This document shows, in pieces, positions 51,055 through 61,895 of a stretch of 64,000 nucleotides of DNA. The stretch is from Diplolepis rosae (taxonomy: Eukaryota > Arthropoda > Insecta > Hymenoptera > Diplolepididae): positions 310,001 to 374,000 of the forward strand of contig JAPYXD010000463.1 of assembly GCA_030998225.1 (NCBI GenBank), in the 5' to 3' direction. A model generated the notes under the pieces. It saw nothing but the letters and a program-made list of their open reading frames with translations, searched no databases and was not told the origin of the DNA. Both the position numbers and the translations under genes were made by a program. How positions within the stretch are numbered: position 1 is the stretch's first letter; every line of letters begins with the position of its first letter.

Positions 51055-51295
51055 TGCCTTTAAGGCTGATAGAGCCTTAAGTAAATTAAATTTCCTGTTT
51101 CACTTAAACTCAAAAACAAATTTAGTGACTTTGAGAAAATGTGTAGTTCACATCATCTGTAATATTATAAAATTGATTTGAGCTTCAGTATCAAATTATA
51201 AGAAATAAACTTAAATGTATGCGAAGAGCATAAGACCCAGCGTTAAGCGCAATATCCAAAATGAACGGAGCGCGAAGCCCGACGATCAAGGCGTT

Positions 51296-51426
51296 TCATT
51301 CCTCCTGTGGAGAAGGAGATGTCGGACGCCTGTGTAGCTCAGTGGTTAGAGCAGTCGACCGGCAATCGAAATAATAATTGAATAATGTAGGCAGTGACAA
51401 AAATTTCCAACTCAACTAATTAATTT
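51296..51426 (+). mobile_element. tRNA-family repeat, internally deleted copy
   Basis: Starts cctcctgtggagaaggagat, carries the first ~45 nt of the tRNA-like sequence (51328-51372), then jumps to ataatgtaggcagtgacaaa and the usual end aactcaactaattaattt. It gives the probable ends of a single mobile unit. Confidence 0.75.
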
Positions 51427-52739
51427 TAAACTTCATACGTAGTTATATACAAAATGTATACTAAATATAATTTAATAATTATATTATATATGTATCAATA
51501 ATCATATAATAATTGATTGATTATATTAATTTTTAAAAATATTTTATGAATAATTTATGCAAAAGTTGATTTATTTTTATTTGAGTAGGGCTCAAAAACT
51601 CTAGTCACGACACTTACTCTCACTAGCTCTGAATAACTCTTCATAAAAAAGTTCCAAGTTTTATGTCTGAGGATTGTAAGCGAACGTGTGCGTGATTAGA
51701 CGAAAGCGTATCGTACTATATATAAGTGTAGTTATTATGTTTATTGTAACGTGGTAGATTACGTTAACTTTTTTACCTCGACCGGCAACGACAGGATCGA
51801 GCCCAAGCCACCTTTTTAAATTAAAACTCAACACTGTCAGGGATAGTCTGAGAGCTGCTCATAAAATCCTTTTATTTTTTATTGTTTTTCTGGCCGTTTT
51901 CTTTTTTTTATTTGTTTCATTTGAAAACACCAGCTTGAAAGGCGCCGCCAAGGAGATCGCTGTGTTACCATTGCACGCAGAGGGGTTCACAGGCAAGCCA
52001 CAGAGGGCATCACCCGGCAGGCATGTATAGGCTTTTGGGTACATCGGAGTTGGGAGCCTACTTCCCAAGTCAGTAAGGATTAACTTTTTAAATAACTGAC
52101 ATTGCACTTCAGTTAACAATAATTATTTATTTAACAACAACAGTTATGAGACGCGTAGCGTCTTGTCTATGGAACGACTAAGTAACGACTAATGTCTAAC
52201 ATGGCCGCCGCTGCGGCGTAGCGCTTGAGCGTCAGGGTTGGGAGACTCGGTGAGTCAAGATACATTCCGTCGTTCCCTACACATGGCATCTAAAACCAAC
52301 CACGTGCTGCATACCATAAAGTCCAATGCTGTCACGACGCTGCTCTGATGTTTAATATATACAGCGCATATAGTATTCAGTTGGAATCGCCACACCATAT
52401 GTATAAAATAATTTGTACTACTACATAATAGTACATAATTGTATTGCCTGTTTGTAACTGCTGTGTTGTGCAGTACAAACTCTACGTGATTGAAACGCAC
52501 CCCTCTACGTTTTAAGCCAATGGGGCAAGCTGACCGATGGACGCTTCAGCTCATTGGTTGCCTGGCGCCGTCGTCCTCACAAGACGAGTCGCCCGCGCAA
52601 ACCTGAGCTTCGTGCGCGTGCGCTAGCCTTTCCAGCTGATGTAATAAAACTGCGCGACACCTTTGGCGCGTAGCTTTATTTTGTTGTTGTCGCACGAGCA
52701 TCAAATAATCTCTAAGAGGCAAAGTAAATTTAATTCCTA
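51427..52739. other. 1.3 kb, possible promoter-proximal DNA at right end
   Basis: 51430-51780 is AT-rich without features. From 51960 GC content rises, with a short hairpin agacgcgtagcgtct (52149). Near 52515 and 52550 are CCAAT-type words (ccaatggggc, and attgg inverted). I recognise no gene; the last 200 bp could be a promoter for the two-exon ORF that follows. Confidence 0.3.
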
Positions 52740-53269
52740 ATGGACGCCACGATTGAATTCGATCTGGACGAAGTGAGGCGCGAGATAGCGGCCAGATCAC
52801 CGGTATGTCTCTGAGACTATATTCCGGGCCATTAATATTAACTGAGCGGTCATAATTTCGTTATAAAATTTCTACTCTCTAAACCGCGTGGCTCTCAGGC
52901 TCTCTCAGAGCTCTGCCTCTTTTCTAAGGCGCTGTACGCCATTTTGGCATCGAACTAATTTTTTTTGACTTATATCGAGCCAGAGCCTTGCCCATTAATG
53001 AATAAATTGTAGCTCTAATTAATTTATACGCTGCTTGATTTATTTTATTATGTTGTTCATGCAAGAGCTCCTATGTTTTAGGTTAAGATTCCTTCCCTAA
53101 CCTAAAACCTTACCCGATCTAGACTCCCGAATCCACAATCACCTTAGCCGGAACCCCTGCTTGGTTTCGCTTTTTCTTGTTGCATGCTAAGTTTTTATAT
53201 TTTCAGGGTCATCAGTTTATAAATATGGCGTCGGGAGACGCCAGGCGCTCATTTTTAGAAGCCGCCTAA
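52740..53269 (+). CDS. candidate two-exon small gene (unrecognised)
   Basis: Exon 1 (52740-52802) encodes MDATIEFDLDEVRREIAARS plus Pro and ends at a good donor, ccg|gtatgt. A branch-like tgctaag and a T-rich acceptor tttttatattttcag precede exon 2 (53207-53269), which continues in phase as GHQFINMASGDARRSFLEAA and stops. Intron 404 bp. The product, 42 residues, is acidic and unknown. It could be the 5' end of a host gene, or of a lost transposon gene. No other evidence. Confidence 0.3.
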
Positions 53270-53452
53270 GTAACGCCGGTGACGCCGAGGGTAATCCCGA
53301 GTCCTCGGGTCCGCTTTGATGAGTTTAATTTTTTTTGACGTTTCAGCGGAGGTCACCCGTTATATTATATATGGGACATTCCTTTGAAAATCGTACACCC
53401 ATTTTGAGTTTAGAATTTAGATTTGCATAAATTTTTTATAGCTTCTTTTTAA

Positions 53453-53976
53453 GGTAGCTTGATCGTTTTTGAAAAAAATTATAGATTGCTCTGAAACTTA
53501 GAGATTATCTTAATAAAATATGCTAGATTCATTTGGAAAAAAGAAATACCGTGGTTGACGATGTCATTGCCGAAAAAATCGCTACCGAAAAAATGTCAGT
53601 TTAACACGTAGTCTTATGGGATTCCTCGTCAAAATCGGCGAAACTCCGGAAAAAATCACAAGTCCCAATAAATCAAATATATACTAGTACTTTCGATTTC
53701 GAGGAATCTATTAGTATTATAAAAACGAAGGGTTATCGACTTCAATCAAGAGAAAATTGCGAAAAAGGTACAGAATATAGAAATCGCCTCGAGGTGAAAC
53801 TAATAATTTTTTATTATCGCTTTTTTCCGGGGACATTTCCGCGATTTCTTACCCTTCTACTCAGATGTTACTATAATACATATGATTATTAAAAAAATAA
53901 GTAGCAATGAGAATTCATGTAACACGTGCCCCCACGGTGCCCCTCACTTCATACGACACCAAACGATCAAGCCACC
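53453..53976. mobile_element. 524 bp MITE with TTAA target duplication
   Basis: The left tip ttaa + ggtagcttgatcgttt and the right tip aaacgatcaagccacc + ttaa form 16 bp inverted repeats with one mismatch. TTAA at 53449-53452 and 53977-53980. Non-coding. Different sequence from the MITE at 28261. Confidence 0.8.
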
Positions 53977-54213
53977 TTAATAAATTAACCAACACGTATA
54001 TCGGGATTTTCGAAAAAAAAATCTGTTGAGAGATATATTAATTTATATATATATATATATTTAACAAATATAATATTTTTAACCAACACACAAAAATTTA
54101 TCCTATACCATAAAACTCTACAACTGAAACGAGACATAAAAATTTTAATTTTGGAAATTCGAATAGACTTTACACAATAAAACTCTGTACCAAAATCTGC
54201 AGGATCTGAGGAG

Positions 54214-54885
54214 ATGCAGATGGACTTAGCCGAAGCATTTGTTGAAAACCCACACCTTAGTTTACGTCGAACAAGTGATGAGCGTGACGTTGCTCTTGAA
54301 ACAGTGCGAAATATTTTAAAAAGCATTAATTTCCATCCTTACAAAGTTCATCTGGTACAAGAGCTCAATGAAGACGATCCTGATCGTCGGGTTGAATTTT
54401 GTTAAATTATGATGGACAGAATTGATAGAGATCCTCTTTTCTTGTACAATACAGTATTTTCAGATGAACCTAATTTCACTTTAAAAGGTAAAGTTAACAG
54501 GCAAAATTGTAGATATTGGTCCGACACAAATCCTGATTGGATGTTGGAGAGTCACACACAATATCCACAAAAGATTAATGTTTGGGCAGGTATCTTGAAT
54601 AATACATTGATAGGCTCTTTCTTCATCGATGGTAATCTCAATGCCCGTACATATGAAGAGCTTCTCAGAAACTAAATTGTACCAAGAAAAAGGGAGATTA
54701 CAGGGGATGATTTTCAAAATATTTGGTTCCAGCAGGACGGAGCAGCGGCTCATTACGGTAGGGAGGTTCGAGCATATTTGGATACTCAGTCCCCTCATAG
54801 GTGGATTGGAAGAAGGGGTGAAATCGAGTGGCCTGCTAGATCTCCTGATCTGGCGCCTCTCGACAATTACAATTACAATTGACCT
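54214..54885 (+). pseudogene. mariner/Tc-type transposase, decayed
   Basis: Helix-turn-helix remnants (LSLRRTSDERDVALETVRNI) are followed by catalytic-domain blocks: VFSDEPNFTLKGKVNRQNCR (first Asp), YPQKINVWAGILNNTLIG, FFIDGNL, then in a shifted frame WFQQDGAAAHYGREV (second Asp) and EWPARSPDLAPLDN (third acidic position). Stops at 54405 and 54675 and a frameshift near 54700 break it. Confidence 0.85.
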
Positions 54886-54889
54886 ATGA

Positions 54890-56639
54890 CTTGGGTACTA
54901 GACGTGTGCATTCTGTCGGATCGAATGTCGCAAATTCAATTTGATTCGCCTTATTTGTCGGATCGGATTTTTTCGATTCGATCGGCCGCATAGTCGAATG
55001 TCAAATATTCGAACTTTTAACCAGACATCACACAATATACATACATTGTATAATTGTATTTTAATTTCATATCGCCATAGTCATAGGCGGAAACCAGGGC
55101 AAAAAAGGCTATAAAAGCACCTGTAATTTCGCAAATCAGCAGTAAACTACCAACTTCTATCCACGTCCTTACTTTGTTCATTTGAATTATCAGTGGCTTC
55201 AGTAGACTTTTGGACCCTTTACAGTCCTCCCTTCAAGCATCAATCCATTTAACCTTCGGTAAGTCTAAACTCGTTGCGAAGATTTATTTTATTTTATTGT
55301 TGATTATCCTCGTCCCTATTTCGGATAAGAAATCTTCAAGATCCCTTCACCATTCAAAAACGAGAAAAATGATATTTTATCATTATAGTAGGTAAGTAAC
55401 TAAGTCGTTACAATAGCGCAGTGGCCCAATCACACTAGCTGTAAAAAATATTGTTAGGAAAGGAATCATAATTGCTAACTTTTAGCATAGATTATAAATC
55501 TTTACCCTCTGACCGTAACGGTTAAATATAAAATTATAATTTGTCCAATGTAAAATTTCTTACATGTATTGAGTGACGTCATACAAAGAAACTGTCATAT
55601 TTACGCTTAATCTACTGATTATACACGTAAGGGGATAATAATATCAACTAATTTTTAATTGTACTATATATCTTTAGACTCAGTACATTTTTTATAATTG
55701 AATGGCTGAAGTCCAAAAGGGACTAACCCACATGTTCCGTTTCTTATAGGAAGACAGAAAAACTTTCGTATTTTTTATTTATTATACATTTTATAAAGAA
55801 AACTCGCGCTATTTATAATGGCTCCCCGGACACACATAGTCCAAAAATATCAGTTGATTTTGTAGTACACTATTTCTTCATTTATAAGCGTTTCCGTAGC
55901 GTGGTGGGGTAACCCCGATAGTTCATCACGGCCTAAAGGAGCTAATCCACAGATCGCGTGTACTTTTACTTCTCATACTTAGATGCTTCCTACATTACTT
56001 CAGAGCGAGAAACACTGCCTCTTTCTATTATTGCTTATTTTTTCTATTATTCATCAGAGAAAGTCGTAGATTATCGAATATATCGAAAATAATATATAAA
56101 AATTGCAATGTTGCACTCATCAATAGCAAAAAAAAGTGTTGAAAACTTGTGAGGTCAAATTCGGAAATTGTATTTTGGGAATTAAGCATCTACAAATGCG
56201 ACATCTACAAAATCGTAAACTTGAACTTTTTCGATTGTGGGAGTTTGGAAATTTCAGAATTTGGAATTGTTAGCTTTCTACTTTAGAAATTGAGTATTTG
56301 CAAATTGTGAATTTCGGAATTTATAATTTTTAAATTCGAAAACTTGCACTTTTTGGAGTTTGAAATTCCCTGAATTTCATAAAAAGCTAAAAAAAAAGAA
56401 ACTAAAGAAGTCGAATTTGTTAATTTTCAAATATTCAAATTAAAAATTTTTAGATGCCCACTGGAAATTAAAATTTTTTTAATTGTAATTCGAAAATTCA
56501 ATTACTTGCGATTTTGAAATTAAAAAACTTTTTTTATTGTGAAATTCTTTGAATTTTTCGGAAACTTCTTGAGTCAAATTTGTAAATTAACAAACTTCCA
56601 AATTCAAAACTTTGAAATTGTGTTACGTCCGAAAACGCT
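54890..56639. other. 1.75 kb without recognised gene
   Basis: Contains tcggat/tcgaat-rich words (54915-55010), otherwise AT-rich. 56150-56640 is low-complexity DNA built from degenerate aattt, gaaatt and ttggaatt words, possibly an eroded satellite. Confidence 0.35.
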
Positions 56640-57135
56640 CGAGTGTCAATCTTCAATTGAAGAATTTAAACCAAACAAATAATATAAACACTGAACAAAA
56701 TTAATGCTCAATGTTCAATTAAAGAATTTAGACCAAACAATAATATAAACTGACACTGAACAAATTGATGCTCAATGTTCAATTTACAGGAATTAGACCA
56801 AGCGATGATATAAACTGACACTGAACAAAATAATGCTCAATGCTCAATTGAAAATTTAGACCGAACAAATAATATAAATTTACACTCAACTAATTGATGC
56901 CCAATGTTCAATTTAAAATTTAGACCGAACAAATAATATAAATTTACACTGAACCAATTGATATGCTCAATGTTAAATTTAAAAATTAGATCAAACGTAT
57001 ATAATAAATCGACACTGAACAAATAAATGCTCAATGTTCAATTTAAAAATGATACCAGATAATTAATACAATAGACATTGGACAAAATTAATACTAAATG
57101 TTCAATTGAAAAGTTTAAATCAAACAAACTATATA
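56640..57135. repeat. ~65 bp minisatellite, left block
   Basis: Units read roughly acactgaacaaa, ttaatgctcaatgttcaatt, gaaaatttagatcaaacaaa, taatataaat, repeating every 63-69 bp with variation. The same array resumes at 57729 and again at 61700 after two insertions. Confidence 0.88.
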
Positions 57136-57139
57136 AATG

Positions 57140-57728
57140 TGCTCAAATATTTAAAGAATTTGAAAATCTTTCTGTGGAAAAAAGACGCTTTCGACTGCGC
57201 TGGGATTCGAGCCCAGGTCTTTCGACTGCCGGTCGACTGCTCTAACCACTAAGCTACACAGGCGTCTCACATCTAATTCTCCACAGGAAGATCTCCCTAT
57301 ATCGCCAAGTGGCTCTGCCTTGCGGCTGTAAATTGATTTCAAATTAACTAGGTGAGTTTGAAATTTTTGTCACTGCCTACATTATCGGAGGTTCACTAGT
57401 CGTGTATCAGATAGGATACGTTGTCGTCGACAGGTGTCCTCGTAGACAATTTCAAACTCTTATATCGCAAATAATGCAATTGAATTCAAATAATTAAAGA
57501 ATTTGAAAATATTTCTGTGGAAAAAAAGACGCTTTCGACTGCGCTGGAATTCGAGCCCAGGTCTTTCGATTGCCGGTCGACTGCTCTAACCACTGAGCTA
57601 AGAGTTTGAAATTGTCTACGAGGACACCTGTCGACGAAACCGTATTCTATCTGATACGCGACTAGTGAACCTCCGATAATGTAGGCAGTGACAAAAATTT
57701 CAAACTCACCTAATTAATTTGAAATCAA
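57140..57728. mobile_element. tRNA-family repeat inserted in minisatellite
   Basis: One full antisense unit (tRNA-like at 57193-57263) is followed by the start of a second antisense unit, cut at 57600 in its tRNA-like D-arm, and then by an inverted piece ending ctaattaatttgaaat at 57724. The tandem-then-inverted arrangement matches the 43-45 kb locus. Confidence 0.85.
57193..57263 (-). tRNA. tRNA-like sequence in 57 kb repeat
   Basis: Same design as the array copies; a few substitutions in the anticodon arm (ccggcagtcg side) and D-loop (TTAGAGC). The second copy (57537-57600) is truncated. Confidence 0.5.
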
Positions 57729-58260
57729 TATATAAATGTACACTGAACAAAATTAATGCTCAATGTTCAATTGAAAAGTTTAGATCAAACAAATAATATA
57801 ATTTTACACTAAAAAAATTGATGCTCAATGTTCAAAGGAAAAAATAGAACAAACAAATAATACAATGGACACTGAACAAAATTAATGCTCAATGTTCAAT
57901 TGAAAAACTTAGATCAAACAAATAATACAATTTACACTGAACAAAATTAATGCTCAATGTTCAATTGAAAAATTTAAATCAAGCAAATAATATAAATGTA
58001 CACTGAACAAATTGATGCTCAATGTTCAAAGGCAAAAATAGAACAAACAAATAATACAATTGACACTGAACAAAATTAATGCTCAATGTTCAATTGAAAA
58101 ATTTAAATCAAACAAATAATATAAATGTACACTGAACAAATTGATGCGGAATGTTCAAAGGAAAATTTAGAACAAACAAATAATACAATTGACACTGAAC
58201 AAAATTAATGCCTAATGTTCAATTGGAAAATTTAAATCAATCAAATAATATAAATGTACT
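57729..58260. repeat. ~65 bp minisatellite, middle block
   Basis: About eight units with the consensus gctcaatgttcaatt and aaacaaataatata. It ends exactly where the inverted flank of the Penelope-like element begins. Confidence 0.88.
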
Positions 58261-58328
58261 GAAGATATATGTTGATGTTGGTAATTGGCTTTAGGGTCCA
58301 AGGTTGATAAAAACTCAGAGTTTTACAT

Positions 58329-58370
58329 AATCAGACGTTTCGGCTCTGATCGGAGCCCTCATCAGTGATT
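58329..58370 (-). ncRNA. hammerhead ribozyme, left flank
   Basis: Minus strand: stem I AATCA/TGATT, core CTGATGA, stem II GGCTC-cgatca-GAGCC, core GAAA, short self-complementary stem III ACGT and cleavage triplet GTC. All conserved core nucleotides are present. The minimal stem III is typical of Penelope hammerheads thought to act as dimers. Confidence 0.85.
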
Positions 58371-58675
58371 TATTCAAATCTAAAAATACAGAAAAAGGTT
58401 TTGCTAACATAGGATATTTTGTATAAAAAATTTTTTGTAAAAATTTAACAAGTAATTATCATTATGTTTTTACATGTAGGTAAATAAATTTTGATATTAC
58501 TTTGAGGTAAATATTTCATTCACATAACCTAACCAGAAAGCATTTTTTGGAAGGTTGGAATTAAGTGTCTAAATATAAAAAATATTTTTAATTGACATTC
58601 GTGCATGGAATTGTAGATTGAAATTTTTGTGGTGTAGTTTTTAATACAATATATATACATACATACATACATACA

Positions 58676-58678
58676 CAA

Positions 58679-58777
<99 letters not shown>

Positions 58778-58796
58778 CACGTGTGCATATATGTGT

Positions 58797-58873
<77 letters not shown>

Positions 58874-59000
58874 CATATATACATACATATATACATACAC
58901 ACACATACACACACACATACATACATACACATATATACATATACACATACATACACATACATATACACACATACACACATATACACACATATACATCACG
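58676..59000. repeat. (CA)n/(TA)n/(TACA)n microsatellite block
   Basis: A (CA)n run to about 58742 is followed by (TA)n and mixed tacaca motifs. Open frames here in several phases are artefacts of the repeat. Confidence 0.95.
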
Positions 59001-59035
59001 CATGCAATATATACACATATATATGTACAATATAC

Positions 59036-59819
59036 ATGGTCCGGCCGCCTTCTCAATTTTCATTCACATCACCCGCTCAAATACAAAATCAACATAATTA
59101 ATAATTTAGTCGACAGAGGCATTACTCTAGCACACAAAAGCTTTCACACAAAAAACATTCAAAAAATAAAAATGACTTTGATTAAAAATAATTACCCACG
59201 AAAAATCATCAATTCAACGATTCAAAAAAGACTAAATTACCTCTCGAAAAAAGCCTCTGTTACAAACGCACACACACAAAAAGTACCCAAGAACGACACA
59301 ATCACAGACACACACTCCAACACGGCGGGTCAACTTTCAAGGTACATACCATTACCTTACGTACAAGGACTCACTGAAAAAATTTCGGGTATCTTAAAAC
59401 CATTTAATATAAAAATAGCTCCCCGTAATATCAACGACCTATCACACCTTTTCAAATCAGCCAAGGACCCAATCCCGTTGCTTGATGCCGCTGATGTCGT
59501 CTACAATATACCTTGCTCAGATTGTAAAGCTACTTATATAGGCACGACCAAACGCCCCTTAAAAACCAGAATCCATGAGCATAAAAAAGATGTCTTTAAC
59601 CCTCCAGAAAAATGGACTGCCCTAACGAAACACGCATGGCACCAAGATCACAAATTTAATTTTGATGAAGTCACAATAATAGACAGATCAGATAACTACA
59701 AAAAACGCATGATTCTAGAAATGACCCACATAGCCAGTACCTCACATTCTGTAAATCAAAGGACTGATACAGAAAATTTATCAGTTTTTTATCTCCCTCT
59801 CTTAAACAACCAAGCCTAA
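59036..59819 (+). pseudogene. Penelope-like RT end and GIY-YIG endonuclease
   Basis: The readable coding part starts [20 protein letters not shown] and [20 protein letters not shown], the thumb region after the RT core. A linker with [18 protein letters not shown] follows, then the GIY-YIG nuclease: [10 protein letters not shown] (Cys pair), [19 protein letters not shown] (the Y-I-G with Arg), KKDVFN, and later [20 protein letters not shown] with the conserved Glu near its end. The frame is open to TAA at 59817-59819. Fingers and palm of RT are missing at the left flank junction. Confidence 0.88.
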
Positions 59820-60900
59820 CTCCATTCAAAATTCATATTGTTAAAAAATCCTGAAAGTCCTGAAATACATAAATACACATACTTTCTGGAAACACTCAAA
59901 ATATGCCGACGAAACCTTTATGTCTCCGGTTACAATTTATGGTCTTCTCATTGTCCTAACAGTCCAGCCACCTCCAGCACATCCTTTTCTTTCTCCAAAA
60001 AAATCCCTAAAGGGGAAAAAAATCTTACCCTCCACTCTCATCCCAATATGCATGCCTAAAAACCAAAACATAACTCAGTTTACGAGTCAACCTCCCAGGG
60101 GAGAAGTGTGTGCAGTCTAAGTTATGTGTCTTCCCAAAAAACGGAAAAAGAAAAAACTGGATAATAACATTTATACAAAAAGTCGTAATTTTAATCAAGG
60201 TTAGTCCTCCTTTTTTACTCTATATATAGTCTGTGATAGGATTTAAAAATTTGGATAGAATTGTGCACAAATTTAATAATAAAAAATACCATACCTACAC
60301 ATTTGAAAGTACTACACATTAAACACTAAGACATTACTATTAGATTTCGATAAAATTACTCCTAGAATTTTTTTCGCGGCTCTCTACGTCTTTTCATACC
60401 TTTATTTATGTAAAAAAATTGTTTTTTTCTTTCTATGTACAATCGCATCTAAATTTCTTTACACAACTTATAATTTTTTACAATATTTTTTCTTACATCT
60501 ACTTGTCAAACCAAAAAATCGGCAATTTACTTCCAAAAAACTGGATTTTACACAGTGCTATTCTCATTGCTTTACACCTAAGAAATATTTACATAGGTAA
60601 TTTTAGATCTAGACTCAAACCAAAGAAAACTTTATGTGCAATATTATATGAAAATTTATGGCCTTTTTGTGTACATTCCGAATAAGCAGCCTCATTGTCT
60701 ATACCCACGATTGGGAAAAAGCCTTTTGTATAACTCTACGGACTCTTTATGTTCTAAGTCATTGCAAAAAGACTATCAATTTTTTCAGTTCTTCTTGCTA
60801 AAAAAGTATCACAGCGGACAAATTTCCAAGGAAAATATGCCAAAGAAAAAAATGTTAAATTAAATAAAATTTACAGATTGCACTTCATACCAAAAGAAAT
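59820..60900. other. Penelope element 3' region, no gene
   Basis: Non-coding AT-rich sequence between the endonuclease and the right flank. At 60902-60926 lies aatatttaaagaatttgaaa, identical to the tip of the tRNA-family repeat, directly before the microsatellite of the right flank. Confidence 0.5.
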
Positions 60901-61016
60901 AATATTTAAAGAATTTGAAAATATTTTATATGTGTGGTATATATAATGTTATGTGCATGTCATATGTATGTATATATGTGTGTATGTACGTATGCATATT
61001 ATATAGTATATGTACA

Positions 61017-61166
61017 TTGTATATTGTACATATATATGTGTATATATTGCATGCGTGATGTATATGTGTGTATATGTGTGTATGTATGTATATGTATGTA
61101 TATATGTGTATGTATGTGTGTATGTATGTGTGTGTGTATGTGTGTGTATGTATATATGTATGTATA

Positions 61167-61227
<61 letters not shown>

Positions 61228-61669
61228 GTGTGTGTGTGTGTGATTGTGTATGTATGTATGTATATATATTGTATTAAAAACTACACCACAAAAATTTCAA
61301 TCTACAATTCCATGCACGAATGTCAATTAAAAATATTTTTTATATTTAGACACTTAATTCCAACCTTCCAAAAAATGCTTTCTGGTATCTAGTTTGTTAG
61401 GTTATGTGAATGAAATATTTACCTCAAAGTAATATCAAAATTTATTTACCTACATGTAAAAACATAATGATAATTACTTGTTAAATTTTTACAAAAAATT
61501 TTTTTATACAAAATATCCTATGTTAGCAAAACCTTTTTCTGTATTTTTAGATTTGAATAAATCACTGATGAGGGCTCCGATCAGAGCCGAAACGTCTGAT
61601 TATGTAAAACTCTGAGTTTTTATCAACCTTGGACCCTAAAGCCAATTACCAACATCAACATATATCTTC
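61017..61669 (+). repeat. right inverted flank (pLTR) of Penelope-like element
   Basis: Reverse complement of the left flank, with a shorter (GT)n/(TA)n block. Ends ccaacatcaacatatatctt c at 61669, beyond which the minisatellite resumes at about 61700. Confidence 0.85.
61560..61601 (+). ncRNA. hammerhead ribozyme, right flank
   Basis: Plus strand, same strand as the endonuclease frame: AATCA (stem I), CTGATGA (61565-61571), GGCTC (61573-61577), loop, GAGCC (61584-61588), GAAA (61589-61592), CGTC with predicted cleavage after C61596, then TGATT closing stem I. Confidence 0.87.
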
Positions 61670-61689
61670 AATTATTAATTAAGGGTCAA

Positions 61690-61895
61690 TGTAAGTCCAG
61701 AATATGAATATAAATGTACACTGAACCAAATTAATGCTCAATGTTTAAAGGAAAAATTAGAACAAACAAATAATACAATTGACAGTGAACAAAATTCATG
61801 CTCACGGTTCAATTGAAAAATTTAGATCAAACGAATAATATAAATGGACACTGAACAAATAGATGCTCAATGTTCAATAAAAAGTTTAGAAAAAT
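61690..61895. repeat. ~65 bp minisatellite, right block
   Basis: Three units (acactgaac, atgctcaatgtt, aaacaaataata) continuing the array seen at 56640-57135 and 57729-58260. Confidence 0.85.

Larger units (their letters stand above)
58261..59035 (-). repeat. left inverted flank (pLTR) of Penelope-like element
   Basis: Inverted copy of 61017-61669. Outer 380 bp are complex sequence, the inner part is (CA)n and (TA)n. The inner boundary lies just past catcacgcatgcaatatata and atgtacaatatacat. Confidence 0.85.
58261..61669 (+). mobile_element. Penelope-like element with inverted flanks
   Basis: Inverted repeats of roughly 650-775 bp (58261-59035 and 61017-61669) start with gaagatatatgttgatgttg and enclose a plus-strand frame with the end of a Penelope-type RT and a GIY-YIG endonuclease. 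Most of RT is missing. Each flank carries a hammerhead ribozyme and a long CA/TA microsatellite. The element interrupts the minisatellite. Confidence 0.85.

Noticed and set aside
56837..57034. 65-codon minus-strand ORF with repeated FNIEH
   Set aside because: Translation of the ~65 bp minisatellite.
58529..59063. Long open frames rich in Tyr-Ile and Val-Cys
   Set aside because: They are translations of (TA)n/(CA)n microsatellites in every phase; no codon bias or domain.
60934..61392. Cys/Tyr-rich 152-codon ORF
   Set aside because: Microsatellite translation on the right flank of the Penelope-like element.
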